Assembly: GCA_016222825.1 (NCBI GenBank)
Contig: JACRQF010000009.1
Location: forward strand, 558,001-622,000
DNA length: 64,000 nucleotides
DNA from: Verrucomicrobiota bacterium
Lineage (GTDB): Bacteria > Verrucomicrobiota > Verrucomicrobiia > CAIQCK01
Direction: 5' to 3'
Part shown: positions 35,154-44,237 of the stretch, piece after piece
Layout: each line of letters opens with the position of its first letter
Position numbering within the stretch: the stretch's first letter is position 1
Notes under the pieces: model-generated
What the model was told of the DNA's origin: nothing
Database searches by the model: none
Seen by the model: the letters and a program-made list of their open reading frames with translations, nothing else
Translations under genes and position numbers: made by a program

Positions 35154-36428
35154 ATGAACCGACGACAGTTCCTCAAACGTGTTTCGACGGCGCTGGCCGT
35201 GCCGACGATCCTGCCCGCCTCCGCGCTCGGTCTCGACGGGGCCGTCGCGCCGAGCAACCGCATCGTGTTCGCCAACATCGGCATCGGCGGTCGCGCTCGC
35301 TACGTCATGCCGAACTTCCTCGCGCAGCCCGATGTCCTTTTCACGGCGGTCAGCGACTGCCGCGAGGACCGGATGAAGTCGGCGAAGGAGATGATAGACA
35401 AGCACTACGGCAACCAGGATTGCCGGATGTTCGCGAACTTCCAGGAGCTGCTCGCGCAGAAGGACATTGACGCCGTGTTCATCGCCACCGGCGACCGCTG
35501 GCACACGACGGCCGCAATCTACGCGGCGCGCGCCGGCAAGGACATGTATTGCGAAAAGCCGATCTCCATGTGCATCAGCGAAGGCCGCAAGCTCGTTGAT
35601 GAGTGCCGCCGCTTCGGCACGATCTACCAGGGCGGCACGCAGCGGCGCTCGACCGCGTCGTATCGCTTCGCCGTCGAGATGGTGCGCCAAGGAAAGATCG
35701 GCCGCCTGCACACGGTGGAGATTCAGGTCTGGACCGGCCCGACCGTCGGGCAAGACAAACCTGCGCCGGTGCCGCCGGGCTGGGATTACGACACGTGGCT
35801 CGGCCCGGTGCAATGGCGGCCGTTCGTGCCGGCGCGCGTCAACGGCTGGAATTATTTCTGGGACACCGGCGAAGGCCCGATCATCGGCATGGGCTGCCAC
35901 TACACCGACCAAATGCAATGGCTGCTCAAGCGTGACGACACCGGACCGGTGGAGTTCGAGGGCCAGTGCGAGTGGCCCGACCCGGTGAAGTTCATGAGCG
36001 AGACGCCCGTGACGGCGGAGGTCCACTGCCGCTACAAGGACGGCATCAAGTGCGTCATGTATTCGCGGAAGACTTTCAAGGACCGCTACATCCGCTACAT
36101 CGGCGACGAAGGCTGGATTCAGGTCGACGACGAAACCAACGAGGTCACCGCCGAGCCGAAGTCCATCCTCAACCTGCGCGGCAACGCCGGCATCAGTTGG
36201 ACCAACGCCGGCGACCACGTGCGCGACCTGCTCAACTCCATCCGCAGCCGCCGCCCGACCATCTGCCATCCGGAGGCAGCCCATCGCGCGCAGACAATCT
36301 GTCAGGCGATGAACATCGGCCTCCGTCTCGGCAGGAAACTGCGATGGGATCCTGTGAAGGAAACTTTTGACAACGAAGAAGCCAACCGCATGCGCCACCG
36401 TGAACCGCGCACGCCGTGGTTGATCTAG
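35154..36428 (+). CDS. Tat-exported Gfo/Idh/MocA oxidoreductase (copy 3)
   Basis: 424-residue third member of the tandem set, leader MNRRQFLKRVSTALAVPTIL with Tat motif. AAGGAG lies just before the ATG, overlapping the stop of copy 2 (TAAGGAG). Rossmann motif ANIGIGGRARY, YCEKPIS signature, WDYDTWLGPVQWRPFVPAR and HYTDQMQW. Strongly similar along its full length to copy 2, so the pair arose by a recent tandem duplication. Followed 29 bp later by the HEAT-repeat gene. Confidence 0.92.
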   Translation: MNRRQFLKRVSTALAVPTILPASALGLDGAVAPSNRIVFANIGIGGRARYVMPNFLAQPDVLFTAVSDCREDRMKSAKEMIDKHYGNQDCRMFANFQELLAQKDIDAVFIATGDRWHTTAAIYAARAGKDMYCEKPISMCISEGRKLVDECRRFGTIYQGGTQRRSTASYRFAVEMVRQGKIGRLHTVEIQVWTGPTVGQDKPAPVPPGWDYDTWLGPVQWRPFVPARVNGWNYFWDTGEGPIIGMGCHYTDQMQWLLKRDDTGPVEFEGQCEWPDPVKFMSETPVTAEVHCRYKDGIKCVMYSRKTFKDRYIRYIGDEGWIQVDDETNEVTAEPKSILNLRGNAGISWTNAGDHVRDLLNSIRSRRPTICHPEAAHRAQTICQAMNIGLRLGRKLRWDPVKETFDNEEANRMRHREPRTPWLI

Positions 36429-36457
36429 CCGCTGAACATTTTGGAAAGGAAAACATC

Positions 36458-38509
36458 ATGAAGCTCCGCACATCCGTCATCATGGCTGCTCTCGGCATCG
36501 CGCTCGCGCTGCCGCTGCACGCTGCCGACATGTCCCAACTCATCACCGACGCCGCGAAATACGAATCCGGCCAGAGCGTCGAGCCGCTGCGGAAGTTTGA
36601 GCAGCTACTGCGCGACTCGGCCGGCAAGCCTGCGTTGCGCACCGAGATGGAAGTCGCGATGATCAAGCTGCTCGCACCGCCCGCCACGTTCGAGGCAAAG
36701 CGTTTCGCCTGCCAGCAACTCGCCGCCATCGGCACCGACGCCTCGCTGCCGGCGCTGGCCGAGCTGTTGAAGAAGGAAGAGACGACTGGCATCGCCTGCC
36801 TCGCGCTCGGCGTCCATCCGTCCGCCAAGGCCAACGCCACTCTCCGCGTTGCCTTGGCCAGCGCGAAGGGCCGCGCGCGCCTGCAGATCGCCACCACGCT
36901 CGGCGACCGCCGCGACGCCGAGGCCGTGAAGTCGCTCTCGGAAATGGCGCGCGACAACGACGCGCTCGCCGCCGGCACCGCCATCTTCGCGCTCGGCAAG
37001 ATTGCCAACGAGCCGGCCCGCAAGACCATTGCCGCGCTCCGCAAGGAAGCGAAGCCCGCGCTTGCCCGCGTCGTGGCCGACGCCTCTCTGAGCGTTGCCG
37101 ACCGGCTTGCCGCCAGCGGTGACCGCAAGGGCGCGGCGGCAATCTGCGAGGAGTTTCTCCAGCCGGCGCAGCCCGACAACATCCGCCGCGGCGCGTTCGG
37201 CTTGCTGCTGAAGCTCGAAAAGGACGGCGGCGAGCAGCGCATCGTCGCCGCGCTCCGCGGGACCGACGCCAAGCTGAAGCCCGTGGCGATTGCCGCCATC
37301 GGCGCGTTGAAGTCCCGCGATGCGTCGAAAAAGTTCGCCGCCGAGCTTCCGAAGCTCCAGCCAGCCGAGCAGGTGTTCATGATCGAGGCGCTCGCCAGCC
37401 GTGGCGACAGCGCCGTGCGTGACCCCATTCGCGCGCTGATTGCCTCCGCTGACGCCGCCGTGCGTCGCGCCGCCATCGTTGCGGTCGGCCGGCTGGACGA
37501 CGCGTCCGTCGTGCCGCAACTGATGGATGCGATGACTGGCGAGAAGTCGCCTGAAGAACTCCAGGACATCGAGACCGCCCTCGTCAGCCTGCGCGGCAAC
37601 TCGTCCACTGACAGGGCCATCGTCGCCGAACTGAAGGAGGTTCCGGCCGAAGCCCGGGTTCGGCTCTTCTCCGTGCTGGCACGGCGCGGCGCGCACCTTG
37701 CGGTGCCGGCGTTGCTGGCAGAAACCAGCAGTCTCAATCCCGCGACGGTGCAGGCTGCGTTCCAGGCCGTCGGGAAGCTCGCCAAGGCCGACGACCTCCC
37801 GGCCGTGCTCGAAAGGCTTGTGGGCATGAGCGCCGCCGACTCCCGCTCCGACGGCGAGAGCGCCGCGGTGCGTGTCCTGCAAAAGATCACAGACCCGGCC
37901 CAGCGCACGGATGTCATCATGGCGAGAATGACGAAGTGTTCCGACATTGACGGGCGTAGCTCGCTGTTGCGGCTGCTGCCGAGCACCGGCGACGCGAAAG
38001 CGCTGGAAGTGCTGAAGACGGCCTGCGGCGACAAGGAACCACGCATCCGCGAAGCGGCCGTGCGCGCGCTGGCGACGTGGCCCAATGTCGCCGCGTGGGA
38101 CATGCTGGCGGCCGTTTGCCGCCAGCCGGAGACCGAAACAGTGCGCGCGCTCGCCTTCCGCGGCTTGGTGCGCCTGGCGGGCGACCTGAACTCGAAGCCC
38201 GACGCGGAGCTGATCGAACGCTATCGGAAACTGATGTCCATGGCGCGCAACGCCGACGACCTGAAATTGTTCCTTGGCGCGCTGTCTGGCGTGGCGCATC
38301 CGGACGCTCTCAAGCCCGCGTTGTCGCTGCTCGGAGCCAACAGCGTCCGTCCCGAAGCGGAACTGGCCGTCAGGAAGATTGCCGCGGCCGTCAAAGCCCA
38401 GCATCCCGAAGCCGCGCGCGAAGCGATGCAGCGTCTGCAACCGCCGCCGAAGCCGTCGGCGAAAGCCCAGGCCGCGGCCAAGGGTCAGCCGCCAGCGAAA
38501 AAGAAGTAG
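36458..38509 (+). CDS. Exported HEAT-repeat protein
   Basis: 683 residues with signal peptide 1-22 (LPLHAAD). The rest is an alpha-solenoid of HEAT-type repeats about 30-35 residues long, for example LPALAELLKKEETTGIACLA, AVKSLSEMARDNDALAAGTA, RDPIRALIASADAAVRRAAI and EVLKTACGDKEPRIREAAVR. The C-terminus is a Lys/Ala/Pro-rich tail ending in KKK. HEAT solenoids scaffold protein partners; no catalytic motif seen. GGAAAGGA ribosome-binding site; likely the fourth gene of the Gfo/Idh operon, so it may organise these exported oxidoreductases (inference). Confidence 0.87.
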   Translation: MKLRTSVIMAALGIALALPLHAADMSQLITDAAKYESGQSVEPLRKFEQLLRDSAGKPALRTEMEVAMIKLLAPPATFEAKRFACQQLAAIGTDASLPALAELLKKEETTGIACLALGVHPSAKANATLRVALASAKGRARLQIATTLGDRRDAEAVKSLSEMARDNDALAAGTAIFALGKIANEPARKTIAALRKEAKPALARVVADASLSVADRLAASGDRKGAAAICEEFLQPAQPDNIRRGAFGLLLKLEKDGGEQRIVAALRGTDAKLKPVAIAAIGALKSRDASKKFAAELPKLQPAEQVFMIEALASRGDSAVRDPIRALIASADAAVRRAAIVAVGRLDDASVVPQLMDAMTGEKSPEELQDIETALVSLRGNSSTDRAIVAELKEVPAEARVRLFSVLARRGAHLAVPALLAETSSLNPATVQAAFQAVGKLAKADDLPAVLERLVGMSAADSRSDGESAAVRVLQKITDPAQRTDVIMARMTKCSDIDGRSSLLRLLPSTGDAKALEVLKTACGDKEPRIREAAVRALATWPNVAAWDMLAAVCRQPETETVRALAFRGLVRLAGDLNSKPDAELIERYRKLMSMARNADDLKLFLGALSGVAHPDALKPALSLLGANSVRPEAELAVRKIAAAVKAQHPEAAREAMQRLQPPPKPSAKAQAAAKGQPPAKKK

Positions 38510-38569
38510 CCTTGCCTCGCGTTGCGAGAGGAACTTGGTGACGGCGTCGGACCGGATTAGAGTGATGCG

Positions 38570-39442
38570 ATGGCAAGTGCAACTGATTTCTTGTTGAAAG
38601 CCGGCGACCCGAAGGGGGGATGGCCCTATCGGCCCGGCACCCAACCGTCGCCGGAGCCGACCTGTCTCGGCTTGATGGCACTCGCGAGCGTGCGCGAAGC
38701 CGCTGCTGCGCGCGAGGCGGCCATCCACTGGCTCGAATCGCGGATGAACAGCGACGGCGCGCTCACGCTCATCGGTGACAACCAGCCGCACTGGAGCACG
38801 TCGCTGTTCGTGATCGCCCTGATGAGGCTGGGCGTCCGCAATGATTTGCAGGAGAAGGCCGTAAAATGGTTGCTGGCGTGGAAAGGCGAGCGCGTGGAGC
38901 CGAAAAAGGAAATCACCCTCGACGGCGCGCTCCAAGGCTGGCCGTGGGCGACCGGCACGTTCAGTTGGGTCGAGCCGACAAGTTATGCGCTGTTCGCGCT
39001 CAAGCTCGCCGGCCATGGCCGGCATCCTCGGGTGGTGGAGGCGGAACGATTGTTGCTCGACCGCGTCTGTCAGGACGGCGGCTGGAACTACGGCAACCGC
39101 GTCGTTTACGGCGCGGCGTTCCAGGGTTACCTGCCCAACACCGCACTCGCCGCGCTGGCGTTGCAGGACTCGCCAGCCGCGCGCCCAACCGTCGAGCGCG
39201 GCCTCGCGTTTCTGGAGCGCGGCATCCAGACTCACCAGTCCACGCTGGCGCTGTCGCTCGCCATCCTCTGCTTCCTGGTCTTCTCCAAACCGACCGCAGC
39301 CCTCGTCACCGCGCTCAAGTCCCGCCAGCACAGCGACGGAAGCTGGCGGCAGCAGGTCCATCTGACGGCGCTGGCCGAACTGGCGCTCCAAGCCGCCGCC
39401 GGTGGCGCGAACATCCTCGCGTTGCCCCCGGCCCGCAGCTAA
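38570..39442 (+). CDS. Prenyltransferase/squalene-cyclase-repeat protein
   Basis: 290-residue alpha/alpha-toroid protein with repeats of the prenyltransferase/terpene-cyclase type: GGWPYRPGTQPSPEPTCLG, SDGALTLIGDNQPHWSTSLF, TGTFSWVEPTSYALFALKL, QDGGWNYGNRVVYG. It lacks a signal peptide and the DxDD motif of squalene-hopene cyclases, so a cyclase role is unlikely; it may bind a lipid or act as a structural toroid. It follows the HEAT gene by 60 bp and overlaps the convergent DUF1566 gene by 4 bp at the stop codons. Confidence 0.82.
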   Translation: MASATDFLLKAGDPKGGWPYRPGTQPSPEPTCLGLMALASVREAAAAREAAIHWLESRMNSDGALTLIGDNQPHWSTSLFVIALMRLGVRNDLQEKAVKWLLAWKGERVEPKKEITLDGALQGWPWATGTFSWVEPTSYALFALKLAGHGRHPRVVEAERLLLDRVCQDGGWNYGNRVVYGAAFQGYLPNTALAALALQDSPAARPTVERGLAFLERGIQTHQSTLALSLAILCFLVFSKPTAALVTALKSRQHSDGSWRQQVHLTALAELALQAAAGGANILALPPARS

Positions 39443-40758
39443 CGGGTTCGGGTTAAGCCATCCGCGTTCCGCACAAGCCTCACGAAGTTGTTGATGCGGA
39501 CAACATCGCCTTGCGGACCGCGGCCATGCGGGAAGTCGGCGGGATCGCCGGTTTTTGGGTCGCTGCGTTGCGCGCCCGCGCCATGCACGTCCATGTAGCG
39601 ATAACCGCCGGAAGCCGGCGCATTGCCCCCCTTGCCTTTGCCGAAGCCGCCGCGGCCGGGGCCGCCGCCTTTGCCCGGCATCCCGCTCATCCAGCCGGAA
39701 GCACGACCGAAGGCGACATAGACCGCAGCGTCGCCGCCGAAGACGTTGGCGTGCGTTGTCCCCGTCCAGTAGAAAGGCCAGTCGGTCTTTCCCTGCTCGT
39801 TCTTGATGGAGGTGCAGTCGAACACGGGATCCATCGCCGCCGACGAGGTGGTGTCCGGCGCGCGGCTGTAGTCCACGATGCTCTGCAACTCCTTTGCGTT
39901 CGGCAGACGCCAGTCGTTGTGGCCGAGATACCGTTCCACGTTCCTCCCCTGCGCCCACGCGAGCGCCGCTTCCCAGTTCATGCCTTTGCCGCTGTCGCGC
40001 TTGCTCCACATCAGCCCCGTGGCGCGGTCGGTGACGGTGCCGTTGCCGTTGTCGCAGAAGTCGTTCTTGCCGTAGGCGGGATTGCCACGGACGCAGAGCA
40101 CGAAATACGTTTTGGCGGGCCGGCCGTGCATCGCCCCTATGGGATAGCCCTTGATGCGGCCATCGGCGAAGTTCACGCCGAACATCTGATTCGGGTTGGC
40201 GACATACACGCTGCTGGTGGCCCACTGCGAATCAATGACGCGCTCGCCAGCGCGTTCGTCCCCGTAGGCGAACTTGAAGTAGCGCGTGTCAATGAACGGC
40301 CGCATCTGCGACGAATCGCCGTCGGGCCGCCCGTCCACGCCGCTGAAGAGGATCAGCGAGTAAAGCTCCTTGATCGTCGCCAGCCGCCAGTCGCCGAACC
40401 CGCCGAACTTCGCGGCGTTAAGCTTGGCCGGCAACTGGCGGGCCTGGGCCAACGTCAGCTTGTCGCTGTGGCCGAGCGTGCCGTCGCCGTTGGTGTCGGC
40501 GCTGCGCACCCAGGTCAATCCCGTGTTGTTGTCCTGAACGGTCAGGCCGTCGGCGCTGAGTGTGTAAGACGCCTTGGGCCCCGGTTGCTGCGCGTCCTGC
40601 CCGTAGAACGGCCCGGCCGGCCGCGGCGGTGCGATTTCGCGGCGGTCGTCGTAACACTTCGTCTGGCCCGTGCCGACGACAGTGTAGGGCCGCTGCGCGC
40701 CGAAGCCGTCCGCGCCCAGCAGCAGGGCCAGAGACAGGATGAACACAGGTTGCTTCAT
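39439..40758 (-). CDS. Secreted DUF1566 (Lcl-type) protein
   Basis: 439-residue exported protein; ATG 40758 follows a GGGAGA site and gives signal peptide 1-21. Two DUF1566 modules: about 60-225 (LTVQDNNTGLTWVRS, DWRLATIKELYSL) and about 235-420 (TVTDRATGLMWSKRD, DWRLPNAKELQSIVDYSRAP, FYWTGT). Between the last strands there is a Gly/Lys low-complexity loop (GKGGGPGRGGFGKGKGG). The family has a C-type-lectin-like fold and includes collagen-like-protein partners; sugar or surface binding is probable, function unproven. Confidence 0.88.
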   Translation of the reverse strand: MKQPVFILSLALLLGADGFGAQRPYTVVGTGQTKCYDDRREIAPPRPAGPFYGQDAQQPGPKASYTLSADGLTVQDNNTGLTWVRSADTNGDGTLGHSDKLTLAQARQLPAKLNAAKFGGFGDWRLATIKELYSLILFSGVDGRPDGDSSQMRPFIDTRYFKFAYGDERAGERVIDSQWATSSVYVANPNQMFGVNFADGRIKGYPIGAMHGRPAKTYFVLCVRGNPAYGKNDFCDNGNGTVTDRATGLMWSKRDSGKGMNWEAALAWAQGRNVERYLGHNDWRLPNAKELQSIVDYSRAPDTTSSAAMDPVFDCTSIKNEQGKTDWPFYWTGTTHANVFGGDAAVYVAFGRASGWMSGMPGKGGGPGRGGFGKGKGGNAPASGGYRYMDVHGAGAQRSDPKTGDPADFPHGRGPQGDVVRINNFVRLVRNADGLTRTR

Positions 40759-40848
40759 GGTCTTCTCCCGTTTTCTTCGGCCGGATTTCTGTCTTGTGTC
40801 ATCTCCATTCATCAACGGCGCTCCGGACAACTTATTTGATTGATTCTC

Positions 40849-40910
40849 TTGGCGAAACGCCAAAGTTGCCGGCAAAAGGCCGGACGACGGCGTCCGGACG
40901 ACGGGAACGA
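40849..40910 (+). promoter_or_regulatory. Structured leader candidate upstream of metY
   Basis: The 275-bp gap upstream of metY has a cluster of hairpins: TTGGCG/CGCCAA with AAA loop (40849-40863), CCGGC/GCCGG with AAAAG loop (40869-40883) and the palindrome GTCCGGAC (40892-40899). It does not match the SAM-I core as I know it. Given its place before methionine genes, an RNA regulatory element is possible but unproven; high GC makes chance hairpins likely. Confidence 0.25.
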
Positions 40911-41033
40911 ATTATCTCGACCGGGAAAAGAGAGAGTGCGTTTGTGTCCGCGGTGCGGTTATGATTCGTGGCGTCGGCGTGTTATGATACGGGCCGACAC
41001 GCAGTGCCAAAACGGAAATTGGAAACGAAAACC

Positions 41034-42341
41034 ATGAGCGAGCAACCGAACGATTTAAACTTTGGAACGCTGGCGTTGCACGCCGGCCAGGTGCCCGACC
41101 CGACGACCACGGCGCGGGCCGTGCCGATCTACGCCACCACGAGCTTCGTGTTCAAGGACACCGAGCACGCGGCAAACCTTTTCGCGCTGAAGGAGTTCGG
41201 CAACATCTACTCGCGGCTGATGAACCCGACCAACGACGTGCTGGAGAAGCGGCTCGCGGCGCTCGACGGCGGCGCGGCGGCGCTGGCGTTTGCCAGCGGG
41301 CAGGCGGCGATCACGGCGGCGATCCTGACGATCACGCACGCGGGCCAAAACTTCGTCTCCGCCACCAGCCTCTACGGCGGCACGTGGACGCTGTTCACGC
41401 AGACGCTAAACAAGCTCGGCATCGAGGTGCGGTTCTTCGACCCGAACAAGCCGGAGGAGATCAAGAAGCTGGTGGACGACAAGACCCGCTGCGTCTATCT
41501 CGAAAGCCTCGGCAACCCCAAGAACGATGTGCCCGACTTCAAGCAAATCACGGACATCGCGCACGCGCTCGGCCTGCCGGTGATCTGCGACAACACGGTG
41601 ATGACGCCGGCGTTGCTGCGGCCCATCGAGCACGGCGTGGATATCGTCGTTTACTCCACGACGAAGTTCCTCGGCGGCCACGGCATCCACATTGGCGGCG
41701 CGATTGTGGACAGCGCGAAATTCCCGTGGGCGGACAATCCTGCAAAGTGGCCGGAGTTCTGCGCGCCGGACCCGGCGTATCACGGCGTGGTGTTCACCGA
41801 GGCGCTGAAGCCCATCGGCAACATCGCCTACATCATTCACATCCGGACGCACTGGCTGCGCGATACCGGCGCGTGCATGAGTCCGTTCGCGGCGTTCCTG
41901 TTCCTGCTCGGCATCGAGACGTTGCACTTGCGGATGCCGCGGCATTGCCAAAACGCGCAGGTCGTGGCGGAGTTTTTGAGCAAGCACCCGGCGGTGGCGT
42001 GGGTGAATTATCCCGGCCTGCCGGGCCATCCGCAACATGCGAACGCCTGCCGCTATCTGCCGAACGGCTTCGGCGCGCTCATGGGCTTTGGCATCAAGGG
42101 CGGCGCTGCAGCGGGCATCAAGCTCATCAACAGCGTCAAGCTCTTCAGCCACCTCGCCAACATCGGCGACGCAAAGTCGCTGATCATCCATCCGGCCTCA
42201 ACGACGCACTCGCAGCTTACGCCGGAGGAGCAACAGAAGACCGGCGTGACTCCGGAATACGTGCGGCTGTCCATCGGCATCGAAGACGTGCGTGACATCA
42301 TCGCCGACCTTGACCAGGCGCTCAAGGCGTCGCAGAATTGA
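41034..42341 (+). CDS. metY: O-acetylhomoserine sulfhydrylase
   Basis: PLP enzyme converting O-acetyl-L-homoserine plus sulfide to homocysteine. 435 residues from ATG 41034. Landmarks: [55 protein letters not shown], and [11 protein letters not shown] with the PLP Lys211; the C-terminal block ending [14 protein letters not shown] is typical of MetY. Followed 31 bp later by the fused metXW gene, which makes its substrate; the two form a complete direct-sulfhydrylation route. Confidence 0.96.
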   Translation: MSEQPNDLNFGTLALHAGQVPDPTTTARAVPIYATTSFVFKDTEHAANLFALKEFGNIYSRLMNPTNDVLEKRLAALDGGAAALAFASGQAAITAAILTITHAGQNFVSATSLYGGTWTLFTQTLNKLGIEVRFFDPNKPEEIKKLVDDKTRCVYLESLGNPKNDVPDFKQITDIAHALGLPVICDNTVMTPALLRPIEHGVDIVVYSTTKFLGGHGIHIGGAIVDSAKFPWADNPAKWPEFCAPDPAYHGVVFTEALKPIGNIAYIIHIRTHWLRDTGACMSPFAAFLFLLGIETLHLRMPRHCQNAQVVAEFLSKHPAVAWVNYPGLPGHPQHANACRYLPNGFGALMGFGIKGGAAAGIKLINSVKLFSHLANIGDAKSLIIHPASTTHSQLTPEEQQKTGVTPEYVRLSIGIEDVRDIIADLDQALKASQN

Positions 42342-42372
42342 CGCCACTTACCACAAGACCGGCAAGTTACGC

Positions 42373-44202
42373 ATGACAGACAAACTCTTCGACAGCAGCG
42401 ACAGCGTTCGCACCGCGAAGCCGCTTCGCTACGCGCAGACCGTCACCTTCGACGGGCCGGTTGCGCTGGAGCTTGGCGGCACTCTGCCGAGCGTCACGGT
42501 GGCTTTTGAAACCTACGGCAAGCTCAACGCCGCGCGCGACAACGCCATCCTTGTTTGCCACGCGCTCAGCGGTGACTCGCACGTGGCGAAGCACGACGAG
42601 AATGACGATCCGGGCTGGTGGGACATCCTCGTCGGGCCGGGCAAGCCGATTGACACCAACCGCTTCTTCGTCGTCTGCCCGAACCTGCTCGGCGGTTGCC
42701 GCGGCTCCACCGGCCCCGGCAGCATCAATCCCGACACCGGCATGCCTTACGGCCGCGATTTCCCGATCATCACCGTCGGCGACATGGTGGAGACGGAACG
42801 CCGACTGGCGGATCATCTCGGCGTCGGCCAATGGCTCGCGGTGCTCGGCGGCTCGATGGGCGGCCATCAGACGCTCCTGTGGGCCACGCGCCATCCCGAC
42901 CGCGTGCGCGGCGCGATCCCCATCGCCACGTCGGCGCGGCTGACGAGCCAGGCGCTTGCGTTCGACGTCGTCGGCCGCAACGCCATCCGGCGCGACCCGC
43001 ATTTTCACGGCGGCCAATACTACGACAAGCCGCACGGTCCCGATGTCGGTCTCGCCCTCGCGCGGATGATTGGCCACATCACCTACCTCTCGCCCGCGGC
43101 GATGACGCAGAAGTTCGAGGCAAACCGCCTCCAGCCCCGCGATGTCGCCATCGAGTTTGAGAAGACGTTTTCCGTCGGCTCCTACCTCGGCTATCAAGGC
43201 TCAAAGTTCGTCGAGCGGTTCGACGCCAACAGCTATATGGCCATCACGATGGCGATGGACCTGTTCGACCTCGGCGACACGCCGGAGAAATTGACGGCGA
43301 CATTCAGTCGCGCTCAATGCCGCTGGCTGGTGCTGAGCTTCACCAGCGACTGGCTCTTCCCGCCGGAGCAATCGCGCGACATCGTCAACGCTCTCATCGC
43401 CAACGCCGCCGCCGTCAGTTACTGCAACGTCCGCAGCGACTGCGGTCATGACGCGTTCCTGCTGCCGAACGAGTTCGACAGCTACGGCGAGATGATTCGC
43501 GCGTTCGTCAACAACCTCGCCGACGGCGCAGCGACAAACGGCGATTTCGACGACCCCGACGAGCCGCGCGGTCACAGCCCGACCAGCATCTTCCACCAGC
43601 GCCGGCTCGACTACGAACGCATCATGGAACTGATTCCGTCGGGCGCGAGCGTGCTCGATCTCGGCAGCGGTCGTGGTGGTTTGCTGGCGCGCGTCCAGAA
43701 ACAAAACCATCATCGGCTCATCGGCGTCGAGCTTGATGAGCGCGCGGTTCTCGCCTGCATCCAGCGCGGGCTGGATGTCGTGCAGGCCGACCTCAACAAA
43801 GGTCTGCGATCCTTTGCCGATCAGCAGTTCGACTGTGTCGTGCTCTCCAAGACGCTGCAAGCAGTCCACGATGTTGAAGGTGTCATCGCGGACATGTTAC
43901 GCGTCGGCCGAATCTGCATCGTGAGCTTCCCCAACTTCGGCTTTCATAAACTGCGCCGGATGCTCGCCGACGAAGGGCGCTCGCCGAAGTCCGCCGGTGT
44001 GCTTCACCACGAGTGGTATAACACGCCGAACATCCGCTTCTTCACCATCGCTGACTTCGACGATTTCTGCCGGCAGAAGGGCATCCACGTCCACCGCCGC
44101 ATCGCGCTCGACACCGAAGCCAGCGCCGAGGTGTTCGAGAATCCGAATCTCAACGCCGACCTCGCCATCTTTGTTATCAGCCGCTCCGGTGGCGCGGCGT
44201 AG
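42373..44202 (+). CDS. metXW: Homoserine O-acetyltransferase fused to MetW
   Basis: 609-residue bifunctional-looking protein. Residues 1 to about 385 are MetX: NPDTGMPYGRDFP, nucleophile elbow LGGSMGGHQ (Ser161), TSDWLFPP (catalytic Asp) and CGHDAFL (catalytic His). After a linker of about 25 residues (DDPDEPRGHSPTSIFHQR), residues about 410-600 are MetW, a methyltransferase-fold protein: RIMELIPSGASVLDLGSGRG, VDLNK-like VQADLNKGL, VSFPNFGFHKLR and EWYNTPNIRFFTIADF. metX and metW are normally separate adjacent genes; MetW is needed for MetX activity in several species. Both halves look intact. Acetyl versus succinyl donor cannot be decided here. Confidence 0.95.
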   Translation: MTDKLFDSSDSVRTAKPLRYAQTVTFDGPVALELGGTLPSVTVAFETYGKLNAARDNAILVCHALSGDSHVAKHDENDDPGWWDILVGPGKPIDTNRFFVVCPNLLGGCRGSTGPGSINPDTGMPYGRDFPIITVGDMVETERRLADHLGVGQWLAVLGGSMGGHQTLLWATRHPDRVRGAIPIATSARLTSQALAFDVVGRNAIRRDPHFHGGQYYDKPHGPDVGLALARMIGHITYLSPAAMTQKFEANRLQPRDVAIEFEKTFSVGSYLGYQGSKFVERFDANSYMAITMAMDLFDLGDTPEKLTATFSRAQCRWLVLSFTSDWLFPPEQSRDIVNALIANAAAVSYCNVRSDCGHDAFLLPNEFDSYGEMIRAFVNNLADGAATNGDFDDPDEPRGHSPTSIFHQRRLDYERIMELIPSGASVLDLGSGRGGLLARVQKQNHHRLIGVELDERAVLACIQRGLDVVQADLNKGLRSFADQQFDCVVLSKTLQAVHDVEGVIADMLRVGRICIVSFPNFGFHKLRRMLADEGRSPKSAGVLHHEWYNTPNIRFFTIADFDDFCRQKGIHVHRRIALDTEASAEVFENPNLNADLAIFVISRSGGAA

Positions 44203-44237
44203 TCTGCTTAGTTCGCAGTCAGGCAGGAGTATATCGC

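Noticed and set aside
36605..40225. A 1,206-codon open frame on the minus strand opposite the HEAT and toroid genes
   Set aside because: It is antisense to three genes with strong family evidence; long antisense frames are common in GC-rich DNA, and the translation is compositionally biased without any motif.
40759..41033. SAM-I riboswitch before metY
   Set aside because: The conserved SAM-I core elements (CTTATC-AGAGAGG and the GCC-CGGCAACC block) are not present in the expected order; kept only as an unspecified structured leader.
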